From contig JAEZTV010000034.1 in the NCBI GenBank assembly GCA_023421245.1, positions 186,001-250,000 on the forward strand: 64,000 bases of DNA, given 5' to 3'. Every line of letters begins with the position of its first letter. The stretch's first letter is position 1. Shown here piece after piece: positions 17,840 to 26,282 of the stretch. Both the position numbers and the translations under genes were made by a program. Source of the DNA: Bacillota bacterium. GTDB lineage: Bacteria > Bacillota > Clostridia > Oscillospirales > Ruminococcaceae. The notes under the pieces are model-generated. The model did no database searches. It was not told the DNA's origin and saw only the letters and a list, made by a program, of their open reading frames with translations.

Positions 17840-18386
17840 AACCCAAATGCCCTCTGTTTCCGCTTTTTTGAGCGTCATCGCGCGACCGTTTGGTTTGTAT
17901 TAAATTATACAATAGAATGCGGTTATGTTTCAAGCGGTAATTCACATTATTTTGAATTTTTTTATGGTAAACTTGCAGTTTTACTGCTGCTTTGCCCATT
18001 TTTTTCTTAGTTTTATCATAAACTCCCGAAATCGGACAGATAACTCTTCTGTTTATAAAGCGAAGTGCTCTGCGAATGAGTGACACAATTGCTTTAGACA
18101 CTTTCATAATCAGCGACCCAAGCGTGAGAAAATACACAACCATGCCAATTACAATACCAATCACAAGAAAGATGCGCAGCTGCCCCAAGTTTACTGTTAA
18201 AATAAACACAAATGAACAGACCGAACAAAGCGACCAGTATATGATATCCTGAAAGAACACCGCAACAGCGCCGGGCCTTAGCATTAGGCGATAGATGCGC
18301 AGAGGCTCCATGCAAAAGCCTAAAAAAAAGCCTACGGCCGTTGCCTCTAAAAATAAAATGGTCTGCTTTGCTACCACAGCCTCCAC
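17793..18386 (-). CDS. yabQ: Spore cortex biosynthesis protein YabQ
   Basis: 197 residues with four to five hydrophobic segments in the first 95 residues and a long basic cytoplasmic tail. The opening LFLEATAVGFFLGFCMEPLRI is typical of the YabQ family, required for cortex formation in Bacillus. I use the GTG at 18386, with GGGGGTG about ten bases upstream; no ATG is available. The stop lies inside divIC, and yabP ends 45 bases upstream. The pairing with yabP and divIC is the standard order. Confidence 0.9.
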   Translation of the reverse strand: MEAVVAKQTILFLEATAVGFFLGFCMEPLRIYRLMLRPGAVAVFFQDIIYWSLCSVCSFVFILTVNLGQLRIFLVIGIVIGMVVYFLTLGSLIMKVSKAIVSLIRRALRFINRRVICPISGVYDKTKKKMGKAAVKLQVYHKKIQNNVNYRLKHNRILLYNLIQTKRSRDDAQKSGNRGHLGYESKQKAQQKNTSNR

Positions 18387-18431
18387 CGGCTTTCACACCC
18401 CCATGCATAACTATAAACTTTCGGGGTGCGT

Positions 18432-18713
18432 TTATTTAAACAGGCGTTCAAAAAAGCCGCGGCGTTTTACATCGTCATCAGTGTACACCAGCGTGTGAAT
18501 ATCTCCGTCAATATTAAGCTCACCGGTATCCACATTAAGCTTATTGATGTGCAGATTTGAACCCTTAACGGTAAGCTCACCCATGTCCGTGAACAGGATT
18601 ACAGACTGCTCGTCAAAGCTATCAATATCGTTGACTCCCGATACCGAAAGCACCCGCCTGCCCTCCAATATCACATTGTGCGGCATCTTGATAATCTTTT
18701 TATCCTCAGCCAT
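18432..18713 (-). CDS. yabP: Sporulation protein YabP
   Basis: 93 residues. The YabP/YqfC fold is recognisable from PHNVILEGRRVLSVSGVNDIDSF and the following beta-rich part (ELTVKGSNLHINKLNVDTGEL). In Bacillus, yabP and yabQ form a sigma-E operon. Start ATG at 18713 after AAAGGATGG. The 216-base gap to rqcP contains a short stretch resembling part of the hairpin-array elements and could also hold a sporulation promoter, which I could not identify with confidence. Confidence 0.92.
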   Translation of the reverse strand: MAEDKKIIKMPHNVILEGRRVLSVSGVNDIDSFDEQSVILFTDMGELTVKGSNLHINKLNVDTGELNIDGDIHTLVYTDDDVKRRGFFERLFK

Positions 18714-18835
18714 TGCATACCATCCTTTCTCATTGTGCACCCTGTTTATTGCATAAAGATGCGGCGCATCCCAAGCTTTGCCGCATGAAAAAGCGGCAAT
18801 ACCCGTCCCAAACAGGTATCACCCAATGATATGAA

Positions 18836-18900
18836 GGCTCGCAGTAAATTATACCATGAATACAAGGTAAGCGGTGAGGCTGCCGGACATAAAATGCGGG
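18836..18900. repeat. Possible remnant of the hairpin-array element
   Basis: The stretch contains AAATTATACCATGAA and GTAAGCGGTGAGGCTG. These resemble the ends and the GCGTAAGCGGTG module of loci A and C. The hairpins themselves are not preserved, so this is only a suggestive short similarity. Confidence 0.3.
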
Positions 18901-18929
18901 CTTGCTATGCTTGTAAAAAAATCATTGTA

Positions 18930-19181
18930 TCACGATGGTTCTTCTACAACCTCGTAATTTGCAGCTGCGTCCTCTTTTTTTGCAAATTCGGTAACCTTAA
19001 GCACACGAACGGTCAGCGGTCTCGCGCCTAAGGTAATTTGAATCATATCGCCCTCTTTCACATCATACGATGCCCTGGCGGGTTTGCCGTTAACCGATAC
19101 CCTGCCGGCATCGCACGCTTCGTTTGCAACCGTTCTGCGTTTAATCAGCCTTGTTACCTTCAAGTATTTATCCAGTCTCAT
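18930..19181 (-). CDS. rqcP: S4-domain RNA-binding protein RqcP (YabO)
   Basis: 83 residues made almost entirely of an S4 domain (MRLDKYLKVTRLIKRRTVANEACDAG onward). RqcP works with RqcH in ribosome-associated quality control, stabilising the P-site tRNA during poly-alanine tailing. ATG at 19181 after AAAGGGGT; the longer frame to 19280 lacks conservation. It follows hup by 126 bases, as in many Clostridia. The small size distinguishes it from RluD-type synthases that also carry S4. Confidence 0.93.
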   Translation of the reverse strand: MRLDKYLKVTRLIKRRTVANEACDAGRVSVNGKPARASYDVKEGDMIQITLGARPLTVRVLKVTEFAKKEDAAANYEVVEEPS

Positions 19182-19307
19182 ACAGATACCCCTTTCTCGC
19201 AGCGCGTAGAGCAGTGCGAGGTTTTTAATCCTTAAGCAAAAGCTGCACATCGAAAAACGACGCGCAGCTTTGTTAAACAAATTGGTATTACAGCATGGAA
19301 AAAGCGT

Positions 19308-19583
19308 TTACTTTGCAACCTGCTCCTTCAATGACTTACCGGCCTTAAATACAGGAAGCTTAGAGGCGGGGATGACAATCTCCTCCTTGGTTCTGGGGTT
19401 ACGGCCAATTCTCTGGCTGCGTGACTTCACTTCAAAAGAACCGAAACCAACAATTTGAACCTTCTCGCCGCCTGAGAGTGTGGATGCAATTACATCCAAA
19501 ACGGCATTTACAGCTTTGTCCGCATCCTTCTTAGAGAGTTCCGACCTCTCGGCAACCGCATTGATCAACTCAGTCTTTGTCAT
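19308..19583 (-). CDS. hup: HU-family DNA-binding protein
   Basis: 91 residues, the standard HU length. MTKTELINAVAERSELSKKDADKAV forms the helical body. The signature GFGSFEVKSRSQRIGRNPRTKE leads into the DNA-binding arm, and IPASKLPVFKAGKSLKE closes the fold. It binds and bends DNA as a nucleoid protein. ATG at 19583 after GGAGGGAAAC. It sits 35 bases after mazG, inside the sporulation/division cluster, an arrangement common in Clostridia but absent from Bacillus. Confidence 0.97.
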   Translation of the reverse strand: MTKTELINAVAERSELSKKDADKAVNAVLDVIASTLSGGEKVQIVGFGSFEVKSRSQRIGRNPRTKEEIVIPASKLPVFKAGKSLKEQVAK

Positions 19584-19618
19584 TCTGTTTCCCTCCGAAA
19601 ATTCTTCGTAATTTTAGT

Positions 19619-20416
19619 TTACCTGATTTTCTTTGCTTCTTTCCAAAGCATGTCCAGCTCACTGATATCTGCAAGGGACATATCGACGCCTTTGGTTTTC
19701 GCAAGCTTTTCAACCTGAGAAAACCTTTTGATAAACTTGTCGGTTGAAGCCGTAAGCGCCTCCTCCGAATCAAGTGAGAGGAACCTTGATAAATTCACAC
19801 AGGAAAAGAGCAAGTCGCCAAGCTCTTCGTTGCATGCTGTAACATCCCCATCGGCAGCAGCCCGCATCAGTTCTGAAACCTCGCTTGTCAGGTCAGAAAA
19901 AGCATAGCGAAGGTCGGGGTAATCAAAGCCGCTTTTCGCGGCCCTGGCCTGAACTTTCTGTGCGCGCATTAGTGCAGGCAGAACACGCGGAACGTTCTCC
20001 ATACTCTGGGTGCGCGAGGTCATTCCTTTTTGTGAATTCTTAATGTTCTCCCAATTGACGAGCACCTCGTCCGCGGTTTGCGAATTATCTTGCTCAGTAA
20101 ATATATGCGGGTGACGAATAATCAATTTTTTACAGATGCCGTCCGCAACATCATCAAAGTCAAAGTTTCCAAGCTCTTTTTCCATACGGCAGTGAAACAC
20201 AACCTGTAACAACACATCCCCCAGTTCCTCCTGCAAAAGGGATATGTCGTCCGTATCAATCGCTTCGCAGACCTCATAAACCTCTTCGATGAAGTTCTTC
20301 CTGATAGTACGGTGTGTTTGTTCTTTGTCCCACGGACATCCGCTTTCTCCGCGAAGGATATCCATGATTTCTAATAAGTCGTTTATGGTGTATTTTTGTT
20401 TAAACTGAAACTCCAC
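19619..20416 (-). CDS. mazG: Nucleoside triphosphate pyrophosphohydrolase MazG
   Basis: Hydrolyses NTPs/dNTPs to monophosphate and pyrophosphate, removing aberrant nucleotides. The sequence holds two tandem all-alpha MazG domains. The first has CPWDKEQTH and the metal-binding EELGDVLLQVVFH; the second has EELGDLLFSCVNLSRF. At about 265 residues it lacks the extra N-terminal methylase domain of Bacillus YabN. I choose the GTG at 20416, six bases after AAGGAG, over the TTG at 20437. It is flanked by spoVB and hup in the conserved order. Confidence 0.94.
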   Translation of the reverse strand: MEFQFKQKYTINDLLEIMDILRGESGCPWDKEQTHRTIRKNFIEEVYEVCEAIDTDDISLLQEELGDVLLQVVFHCRMEKELGNFDFDDVADGICKKLIIRHPHIFTEQDNSQTADEVLVNWENIKNSQKGMTSRTQSMENVPRVLPALMRAQKVQARAAKSGFDYPDLRYAFSDLTSEVSELMRAAADGDVTACNEELGDLLFSCVNLSRFLSLDSEEALTASTDKFIKRFSQVEKLAKTKGVDMSLADISELDMLWKEAKKIR

Positions 20417-20456
20417 ATTCCGCTCCTTAGCTTCCAATTGTTAAAACATATATATA

Positions 20457-22217
20457 TTACCCTATAATTCCGTGATTTTCAAGTACTTTGGCGATTTTTT
20501 CTCCGCCCGGCAGCATGTTTACGTCATCGGCGCTAATTCCACGTATCAGAAAAAGAACGAACAGATACACGACAGCCGCAATTAGGATAGCAAGGACGGT
20601 ACCAAGGCGCGTATCGATAACATGTGAAAGCAGTCCATATGAAGCAAATGCGGCAACCGCACAAAACAACCCCGCGAGTAAGGGCTTGATAAAAACACTC
20701 ATAAAATTTGGTGTTGTATGTGTTTGCCGGCATACAGCAATAATGCTTGCAACTGCAATAAACAGGTAACACACCAAGGTGCCCACCGGAGCACCAAGGA
20801 TATTGATCCGAGGAATCGCTACAAGAACATAGTTTATCACTAGCTTCAGCGTACCGCCAACAAGCATAAATTTCACAGGCAGGTCCGCCCTGCCCACCGC
20901 TTGAAGAATAGCATTGACCGGGCTTGCAATCGCTACAAAGATAACACCAATCCCCATCAGCGAGAGGATAGGAGTTGAGATAGCCACCTCACCGGCCAGA
21001 CCGTCCCCCGAGAAATTGTACAACAGCGTGAGAATAGGGCCTGCCAGTGCAGACATGCCAAGACCTGCAGGTACCGCGACAAGAGCGGTTACACGCAGCG
21101 CGGATTCCACATTACGTTTGAGCTCGACATAGTCGTTTCGCGCCCAAGCCGATGAAACGGCAGGCAATGCGCTGACGCCAAACGCGGTGGTGATAGCCGG
21201 CACAAGATGAAATATTGTCATCGGCAGCCCCTTGTAGGTACCAAATAAAAAGGACGGCAGCCGCTCCAGCGTCATATCCTGCGGCAGCATACCGGCGTAC
21301 ATATCAAGAATACTCTGCGCGTTGTTTGTTACCGCAACAGAAAGCCGGTTCATTACCGAAGCAAGGTCGATGGTCGAGGTCAAACTTACCACAAGCGAGC
21401 CAAGGCAGACCGGAACCGCGATGCGTATCAGTGCCCCAAACAGCTCCTTTTTGGGACGCGCCGGCGGAGACTTTATATACTCCTGCTTGGATATCGCATC
21501 CCTCTGCTTGAGGTGCCTAAAAAACAGATAGATTAGTCCAAATACGGTACTAAGCGTAACACCCATAATCGCGCCTGCCGCGGCAAACGGCAGTACCGCA
21601 GTTGTCGCCGCAGCGGCCGAACCCGCTGCTATGCCGAACACATTGCCGGTGCTCTCATAATCCTGCAGGCCGAGCTTTATTATAACGAGCGCAAGGCTGT
21701 ACCCCAAGATAAGCTTGGCAAGAGCTTCCACAACCTGTGAAATCGCTGTAGGATACATGTTTCTAAGGCCTTCATAGTAGCCTCGGTAAGAGGACATCAA
21801 GCACAAAAACAACACCGCAGGAGAAATCGCTAAAATGGAAAGATATCCGGATGGATTTCCGACAAGCTGTGCGAAGGGTCGGGCAAAAAAGAAGGTAACC
21901 GCAAACCCGAGTGTTCCGGTGATGCAAAATACCAGCAGCGAAAGCCTTCTGATGCGCTTTACGTCGCGAAACCTCCCGCGTGCGGCATTTTCAGATACAA
22001 GTTTTGAAACCGCAATCGGAAGCCCTGCAATAGCGATCGCTGAAACAGGGTTAAAGATATCATATGCAGTATAAAAATGCGCGGATCCTTCTGCCCCCAG
22101 TACCAGTGTAAGGGGTATTTTAAAAACCGCGCCAATTACCTTTACAAGGATGGTGGCAGCGGTAAGGATAAGCGCCCCATGTAAAAAGCTCTGTTTCCGT
22201 CTAACGGGCAAATCCAT
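20457..22217 (-). CDS. spoVB: SpoVB/MurJ-like polysaccharide flippase
   Basis: 586 residues with about 14 membrane segments, of the MVF/MOP superfamily. Synteny with mazG, rqcP and yabPQ points to SpoVB, which is linked to lipid II transport for cortex synthesis; MurJ-type activity in vegetative cells is also possible. The N-terminus GALILTAATILVKVIGAVFKIPL and later AYDIFNPVSAIAIAGLPIAVSK are typical. Start ATG at 22217 after AAGGGC; a GTG lies directly before it. It begins the cluster; mazG starts 40 bases after its stop. Confidence 0.93.
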   Translation of the reverse strand: MDLPVRRKQSFLHGALILTAATILVKVIGAVFKIPLTLVLGAEGSAHFYTAYDIFNPVSAIAIAGLPIAVSKLVSENAARGRFRDVKRIRRLSLLVFCITGTLGFAVTFFFARPFAQLVGNPSGYLSILAISPAVLFLCLMSSYRGYYEGLRNMYPTAISQVVEALAKLILGYSLALVIIKLGLQDYESTGNVFGIAAGSAAAATTAVLPFAAAGAIMGVTLSTVFGLIYLFFRHLKQRDAISKQEYIKSPPARPKKELFGALIRIAVPVCLGSLVVSLTSTIDLASVMNRLSVAVTNNAQSILDMYAGMLPQDMTLERLPSFLFGTYKGLPMTIFHLVPAITTAFGVSALPAVSSAWARNDYVELKRNVESALRVTALVAVPAGLGMSALAGPILTLLYNFSGDGLAGEVAISTPILSLMGIGVIFVAIASPVNAILQAVGRADLPVKFMLVGGTLKLVINYVLVAIPRINILGAPVGTLVCYLFIAVASIIAVCRQTHTTPNFMSVFIKPLLAGLFCAVAAFASYGLLSHVIDTRLGTVLAILIAAVVYLFVLFLIRGISADDVNMLPGGEKIAKVLENHGIIG

Positions 22218-22333
22218 CACGCCCTTATGCTTTGTAGGAAAACGCGTTTAAAACTATCCTTCAAACCTTCAAATTGAACTGCACGAATTTCCATATAGGC
22301 CCCGCACCGCAGGTGGGTCTGATTGCATGACAG

Positions 22334-22361
22334 AAAACCTGCAACATCTTTATGATGCAGG
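22334..22361 (-). terminator. Terminator after the coiled-coil protein gene
   Basis: A 6-bp stem (22338-22343 with 22356-22361) continues, after one mismatch, for three more pairs. It is followed on the minus strand by TTTTC and lies 24 bases past the stop at 22385. Confidence 0.72.
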
Positions 22362-22384
22362 CCTCTTTTCTATTCCCAATTCGA

Positions 22385-22669
22385 TTATTCCTGTTCGTTA
22401 ATCTTCTTCGTAAGCTCGGAAATCTGTTCAAGCAACAAATCGATCTTGGCAACAATTCCGCCTTGCGTCTGAACATCACCCTCGCTCTGACCGTTCTTTT
22501 CGGCAGAATAGTGCAGCTTACCAAGCTTTAAATAGGCGCGTTCCAGCTCGGATTTTAGGTTCATGCGCTCGAGGCGAAGCTTTGAGGTGCTTACAAATTC
22601 GCCGGTTGCCTTGCAGGCATTATCAAACAGATTCTGAGCGGTTGTTGCAAAATCGTCAAATGTACCCAT
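22385..22669 (-). CDS. Small coiled-coil protein, function unknown
   Basis: 94 residues, almost fully helical. The pattern from about residue 30 to the end (LRLERMNLKSELERAYLKLGKLHYSA, then IDLLLEQISELTKKI) has heptad spacing typical of a coiled coil. No membrane segment, cysteine pair or catalytic motif is visible. Proteins of this type occur beside clostridial kinase or zinc-ribbon genes, but I cannot name a role. ATG at 22669 after AAAGGAG, 18 bases behind the nucleoside kinase gene, with a terminator following; it is probably the last gene of the recJ-to-kinase run. Confidence 0.75.
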   Translation of the reverse strand: MGTFDDFATTAQNLFDNACKATGEFVSTSKLRLERMNLKSELERAYLKLGKLHYSAEKNGQSEGDVQTQGGIVAKIDLLLEQISELTKKINEQE

Positions 22670-22687
22670 AAATTATGTCGCTCCTTT

Positions 22688-23632
22688 TTAATCTATAAAC
22701 TCCCGCAGCAAGGAATCCTGCGCAACGAATTGGGGCTGCATCTCTGCAAAATACCCCAGAACATTACGAATCTGTTCAAAGCGCGGGTAGTGTTCGCTGG
22801 AGGATGGCATCTGCTCTATGAGCGGACGAAGAAACTGCAAAAGAACACACGGCTCATAGAGGATGAGTGAATCAATCGAAAGATCGGCAAACCGCTTGTA
22901 CGGGGAAATATATTTTTTCTCGCCAGTACGCACCGACGTCCACATCCCCGCTGTGTTTTCAAGCGAGGACGCGCGGTGTGTATAGTCTCGCACACACCGC
23001 CTGATAAAGCGGATAACGGTATGGTCAAGCACTACCTTTGCGCCAAGACGATACTCGCCCCGCACGCTGATGAACAGGCGAAAGAACTTGTCACGGTCAA
23101 TGCCCTCTGTGATAAGCGGATTGAGCGCATGGATGCCCTCAATAATCAGTATATCATTTTCACCAAGCACAATATCATTTGTTTTATCTGACCTGCTTGC
23201 CGATAAGAAATCAAAGATCGGTAAACTGGAACGGTTTGTGCGGGTAAGCTCCTCCAAACAGCGGTGGATGCAATCAATATCCAGAGAATAGACTGTCTCG
23301 AGATCTTTTGTACCATCCGGGAGTGTGGGCAGATTCTCTTGATTGATATAAAAATCATCAAGTGAGACAACATAGCTGTCGATGGAAAAGTCATGTTTTA
23401 GCATAGTACGAAACCGATGCGCGGTAATTGTTTTGCCGGAAGCACTCGGACCCGCCAGCAAGACGATATGAGAGCGCGAAAGGTTGTCACTGATAACCTG
23501 ACACGCATTACGAATCTGCAATGTATAACGCTCTTCACTGATCTGCGCGATGAGAGCCGGGTCGTTTTTTGCGTACTCGTTTACCCTGTCTGCAATAACA
23601 AAGCCTTGCTCATCATAAAACTGTTCGGTCAT
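22688..23632 (-). CDS. Uridine kinase-like nucleoside kinase
   Basis: 314 residues. A P-loop kinase domain carries the Walker A GPSASGKT at 61-68, SLDDFY as the substrate/Mg loop and the Walker B-like IIEGIHALNP. It resembles the uridine-kinase-like domain found fused to a TGS/ThrRS-type N-terminus in larger clostridial proteins; here only a short N-terminal part is present. It may phosphorylate uridine/cytidine or another small alcohol. ATG at 23632 lies 20 bases inside the 3' end of hemZ, so the two are translationally coupled. Confidence 0.87.
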   Translation of the reverse strand: MTEQFYDEQGFVIADRVNEYAKNDPALIAQISEERYTLQIRNACQVISDNLSRSHIVLLAGPSASGKTITAHRFRTMLKHDFSIDSYVVSLDDFYINQENLPTLPDGTKDLETVYSLDIDCIHRCLEELTRTNRSSLPIFDFLSASRSDKTNDIVLGENDILIIEGIHALNPLITEGIDRDKFFRLFISVRGEYRLGAKVVLDHTVIRFIRRCVRDYTHRASSLENTAGMWTSVRTGEKKYISPYKRFADLSIDSLILYEPCVLLQFLRPLIEQMPSSSEHYPRFEQIRNVLGYFAEMQPQFVAQDSLLREFID

Positions 23633-25079
23633 AAAATCGGCCCACCTGCCCTTTTCTCAATAGTATTTCATCAAAGCCGTTTATATACTCATACGGGTAT
23701 TTATAGTTGTATATCCGTTTTAGCCCCTCACCCTTAAGCTTGGTAACGCCGCCAGCCCCGCAGGCAAGGATGGTATGTGTCTCATCCATGATAAATACAT
23801 TATACAAGCCTTCAAACCCATCTTTTGCAAAACCCACATTCTCAAGGTTCTCTCTCGTATTGCGTTGGCGATACAAGTAATAGGGTGCATATCCCGCCTG
23901 CGGCAGTGTTTGGTACACATACTCCAGCATCTGCGTTGCAATCCCCTCCCGCGCCGAAAATTCCGATGCTTTTTGATAAGCAAGGTCGGAAGAGCGTTTG
24001 AGGGAAAGAGTATGAACTGTAATGTTCTCGGGTCCGAGTGCAATCGTTTGGTCAAGCGAATCGCAAAAACCTTCGGGCGTATCGCCGGGTAGGCCTGCAA
24101 TCAGGTCCATGTTAATGCATTTAATGCCAACCTCGCGCGCAAACCGGATGCTTTCTATGGTATCCTGTGCCGTGTGTTTTCTGCCGATTAGGGCAAGCAC
24201 ATCATCGCGAAAGGTCTGTGGATTAATACTGATTCTGGTTGCCTCGCTATCGTGAATGGCACAAAGCTTGTCTCTTGTAATGGTGTCGGGTCTGCCCGCC
24301 TCCACCGTGTACTCGCGCACAGTGGAAAGGTCAAAGGCTTTACGGATAGAATCAAACAAACCGGACAGTTGCGCCGCACTTAGTGTTGTTGGAGTTCCAC
24401 CGCCGATATACACAGTCTCCAGCCGAAGTGAACGGCCGCGTACAAGCTCGCCCGCAAACGCAATCTCCTTTGTAAGCTTGTCCAGGTATTGTTCCACCAG
24501 CACCGCGGTCTTCTCAATCGAGTGGGATACAAACGAGCAGTACAGGCAACGTGACGGGCAAAACGGAATAGAGACATACAGGCTGTACGAGCGGGGCGTA
24601 GAGCTTGTGATAATTGCGCTTTCTTTTCGCGCAATATCGCTTAACAGGCTTGCCTTTTCGGAAGAAACCAGATAACGCTCGCAAAGGAACTGTTCTGCCT
24701 GTGCAGCATTCATGCCCTGCTCGCCAAGCCTGCGTAGCAGAGACACCGGCCGGATTCCGGTGAGGATTCCAAAACGCGGAGAGATACCGGTAATTGGTGC
24801 AAGCAGCTGATATAACATGATACCAAAAACGCGCTCGCATTCATTGTCGAAATTCTCTATTGTTCGTTCAACGGCACGAGCATCGGTATATTGCGCATCG
24901 GCAATCCTAACAACTGCGGTGAGACAAACCTTATCCGTGCAATCCTCAAGCGCCGTAAGGATATAGTCGCCCGTTACAGGCGGCTCGTCCGCCTGTGTAA
25001 TCGTTTGACCTTGAAAAAACAGCATTACGACATTGCGCACCTCGTACGCGTAATTGTGATTTTTAAAAACAATCGTCAT
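23613..25079 (-). CDS. hemZ: Radical SAM coproporphyrinogen dehydrogenase HemZ
   Basis: 488 residues. The N-terminal 165 residues are HemZ-specific. The radical SAM cluster cysteines are in CPSRCLYC (174, 178, 181), where the spacing CxxxCxxC is canonical. IGGGTPTTL and the HemN-type C-terminal region follow (YYLYRQRNTRENLENVGF). The family is assigned to oxygen-independent coproporphyrinogen oxidation, though not every HemZ has been shown to make haem. I choose the ATG at 25079 behind GGAAAGG; it overlaps the MBL gene by 17 bases. No other haem genes are in the window. Confidence 0.93.
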   Translation of the reverse strand: MTIVFKNHNYAYEVRNVVMLFFQGQTITQADEPPVTGDYILTALEDCTDKVCLTAVVRIADAQYTDARAVERTIENFDNECERVFGIMLYQLLAPITGISPRFGILTGIRPVSLLRRLGEQGMNAAQAEQFLCERYLVSSEKASLLSDIARKESAIITSSTPRSYSLYVSIPFCPSRCLYCSFVSHSIEKTAVLVEQYLDKLTKEIAFAGELVRGRSLRLETVYIGGGTPTTLSAAQLSGLFDSIRKAFDLSTVREYTVEAGRPDTITRDKLCAIHDSEATRISINPQTFRDDVLALIGRKHTAQDTIESIRFAREVGIKCINMDLIAGLPGDTPEGFCDSLDQTIALGPENITVHTLSLKRSSDLAYQKASEFSAREGIATQMLEYVYQTLPQAGYAPYYLYRQRNTRENLENVGFAKDGFEGLYNVFIMDETHTILACGAGGVTKLKGEGLKRIYNYKYPYEYINGFDEILLRKGQVGRFYDRTVL

Positions 25080-25719
25080 AATTGGCCTTTCCAAGATAGG
25101 GATTTGTGCCGCGCTCCAGTTCAAGTGTTGTGCTTGGCCCGTGGCCGGGGTATATGGTATAGTCCCCTGTAAGCTCATCAGCAAATCTGCGCACAGACGC
25201 AAGCTCTGTATTTAAATCGCCGCCGTAGTGGGTCACAATACCGATGCTGCCCTGAAACAAGGTATCGCCCGTGAATAAAACATCGCCAAGTATATACACC
25301 ACCGAACCGATTGTGTGGCCGGGTGTGGCAAAGACGGTAAAGCTAAGCTCATCGAGCGTAATGGTATCGCCATGCACCACCTGCCGCGCGATGGGGATAT
25401 CCGACAGCTGATAACGGTCAGTATCGGCGGTAAACCTTGCGCCGACATTTTTTACGGGATCAGTCAGAAGTTCTGCATCCTGTGCAGATACAACGAGCTT
25501 CGCATCGGTTGCGTGATAAACCTCGCGAAGTGCGCCGATATGGTCAAAATGTCCGTGCGTGAGAAGGATTAGCTTTAATGCAATATCGTTATCCCGTAGT
25601 GTCTGCAGGATACGGTCGCTGTCCGCGCCCGGGTCGATAAGAACACCATTCCCCTGCTCGGTACGCAGGATATAACAGTTAGTATCAATTGCTCCGACAG
25701 ATAAAACTATAAGCTTCAT
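25063..25719 (-). CDS. Metallo-beta-lactamase-fold hydrolase (glyoxalase II-like)
   Basis: 218 residues. The metal motif THGHFDH lies at 54-60, and further ligands are visible in TPGHT, FTGDTLF and the final YPGHGPST. The short single-domain form matches the YqgX-like group, often called hydroxyacylglutathione hydrolase-like; because this group lacks the C-terminal glutathione domain, the thiol substrate is unknown. ATG at 25719. It is 78 bases after dtd and overlaps hemZ, in the recJ-rel-dtd-MBL-hemZ order seen in many Clostridia. Confidence 0.9.
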   Translation of the reverse strand: MKLIVLSVGAIDTNCYILRTEQGNGVLIDPGADSDRILQTLRDNDIALKLILLTHGHFDHIGALREVYHATDAKLVVSAQDAELLTDPVKNVGARFTADTDRYQLSDIPIARQVVHGDTITLDELSFTVFATPGHTIGSVVYILGDVLFTGDTLFQGSIGIVTHYGGDLNTELASVRRFADELTGDYTIYPGHGPSTTLELERGTNPYLGKANYDDCF

Positions 25720-25797
25720 ATTTGTAATCAGACCTTTCCGACGCATTGCTCAAATGTAAATATAGTCTGCGCGATGTGCTGTTGTTTATAATGGAGA

Positions 25798-26250
25798 TTA
25801 CCGATAGTCCTTTGTATCAAGAAGTATGGTAACCGGGCCGTCGTTGAGCAATGATACCTTCATATCTGCCCCAAACTCTCCGGTTCGTACCGAAGAGATA
25901 CCTCTCTGCGTTACCGCTTGTACAAAACGCTCATACAACGGCTTTGCATGCTGCGGCCTTGCCGCCGTGATAAAGGATGGCCGCCTGCCGCGTGAGGTGT
26001 CTGCATACAGTGTAAAATTGGGAACAATCAGCATCCCGCCGCCAACTTCTGAAAGCGAGCAGTTCATTTTACCTGACTCGTCTTCAAACACACGCAACTC
26101 CGCCGCCTTTTTTGCCAACAGTAAAACCTCGTCCTCTCCATCGTCTTGATGGATACCAAGCAAAAGCAAATAGCCATGTGCAATCTCTGCGCAAACACGG
26201 CCGTCTATCTCCACCCGAGCCCACAAAACCCGCTGTACAACTGCACGCAT
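25798..26250 (-). CDS. dtd: D-aminoacyl-tRNA deacylase
   Basis: Cleaves D-amino acids and glycine from mischarged tRNAs. Its 150 residues are the family length. The two DTD motifs are present as PNFTLYAD (usual SQFTLxAD) and NDGPVT near the C-terminus, which form the chiral-proofreading pocket at the dimer interface. The N-terminus MRAVVQRV is typical. ATG at 26250 after GGAGGAG. It begins 32 bases after rel, so it is almost certainly in the same transcript. Confidence 0.96.
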   Translation of the reverse strand: MRAVVQRVLWARVEIDGRVCAEIAHGYLLLLGIHQDDGEDEVLLLAKKAAELRVFEDESGKMNCSLSEVGGGMLIVPNFTLYADTSRGRRPSFITAARPQHAKPLYERFVQAVTQRGISSVRTGEFGADMKVSLLNDGPVTILLDTKDYR

Positions 26251-26282
26251 GAAAGCTCCTCCAAAATCTAATCAATCATCGC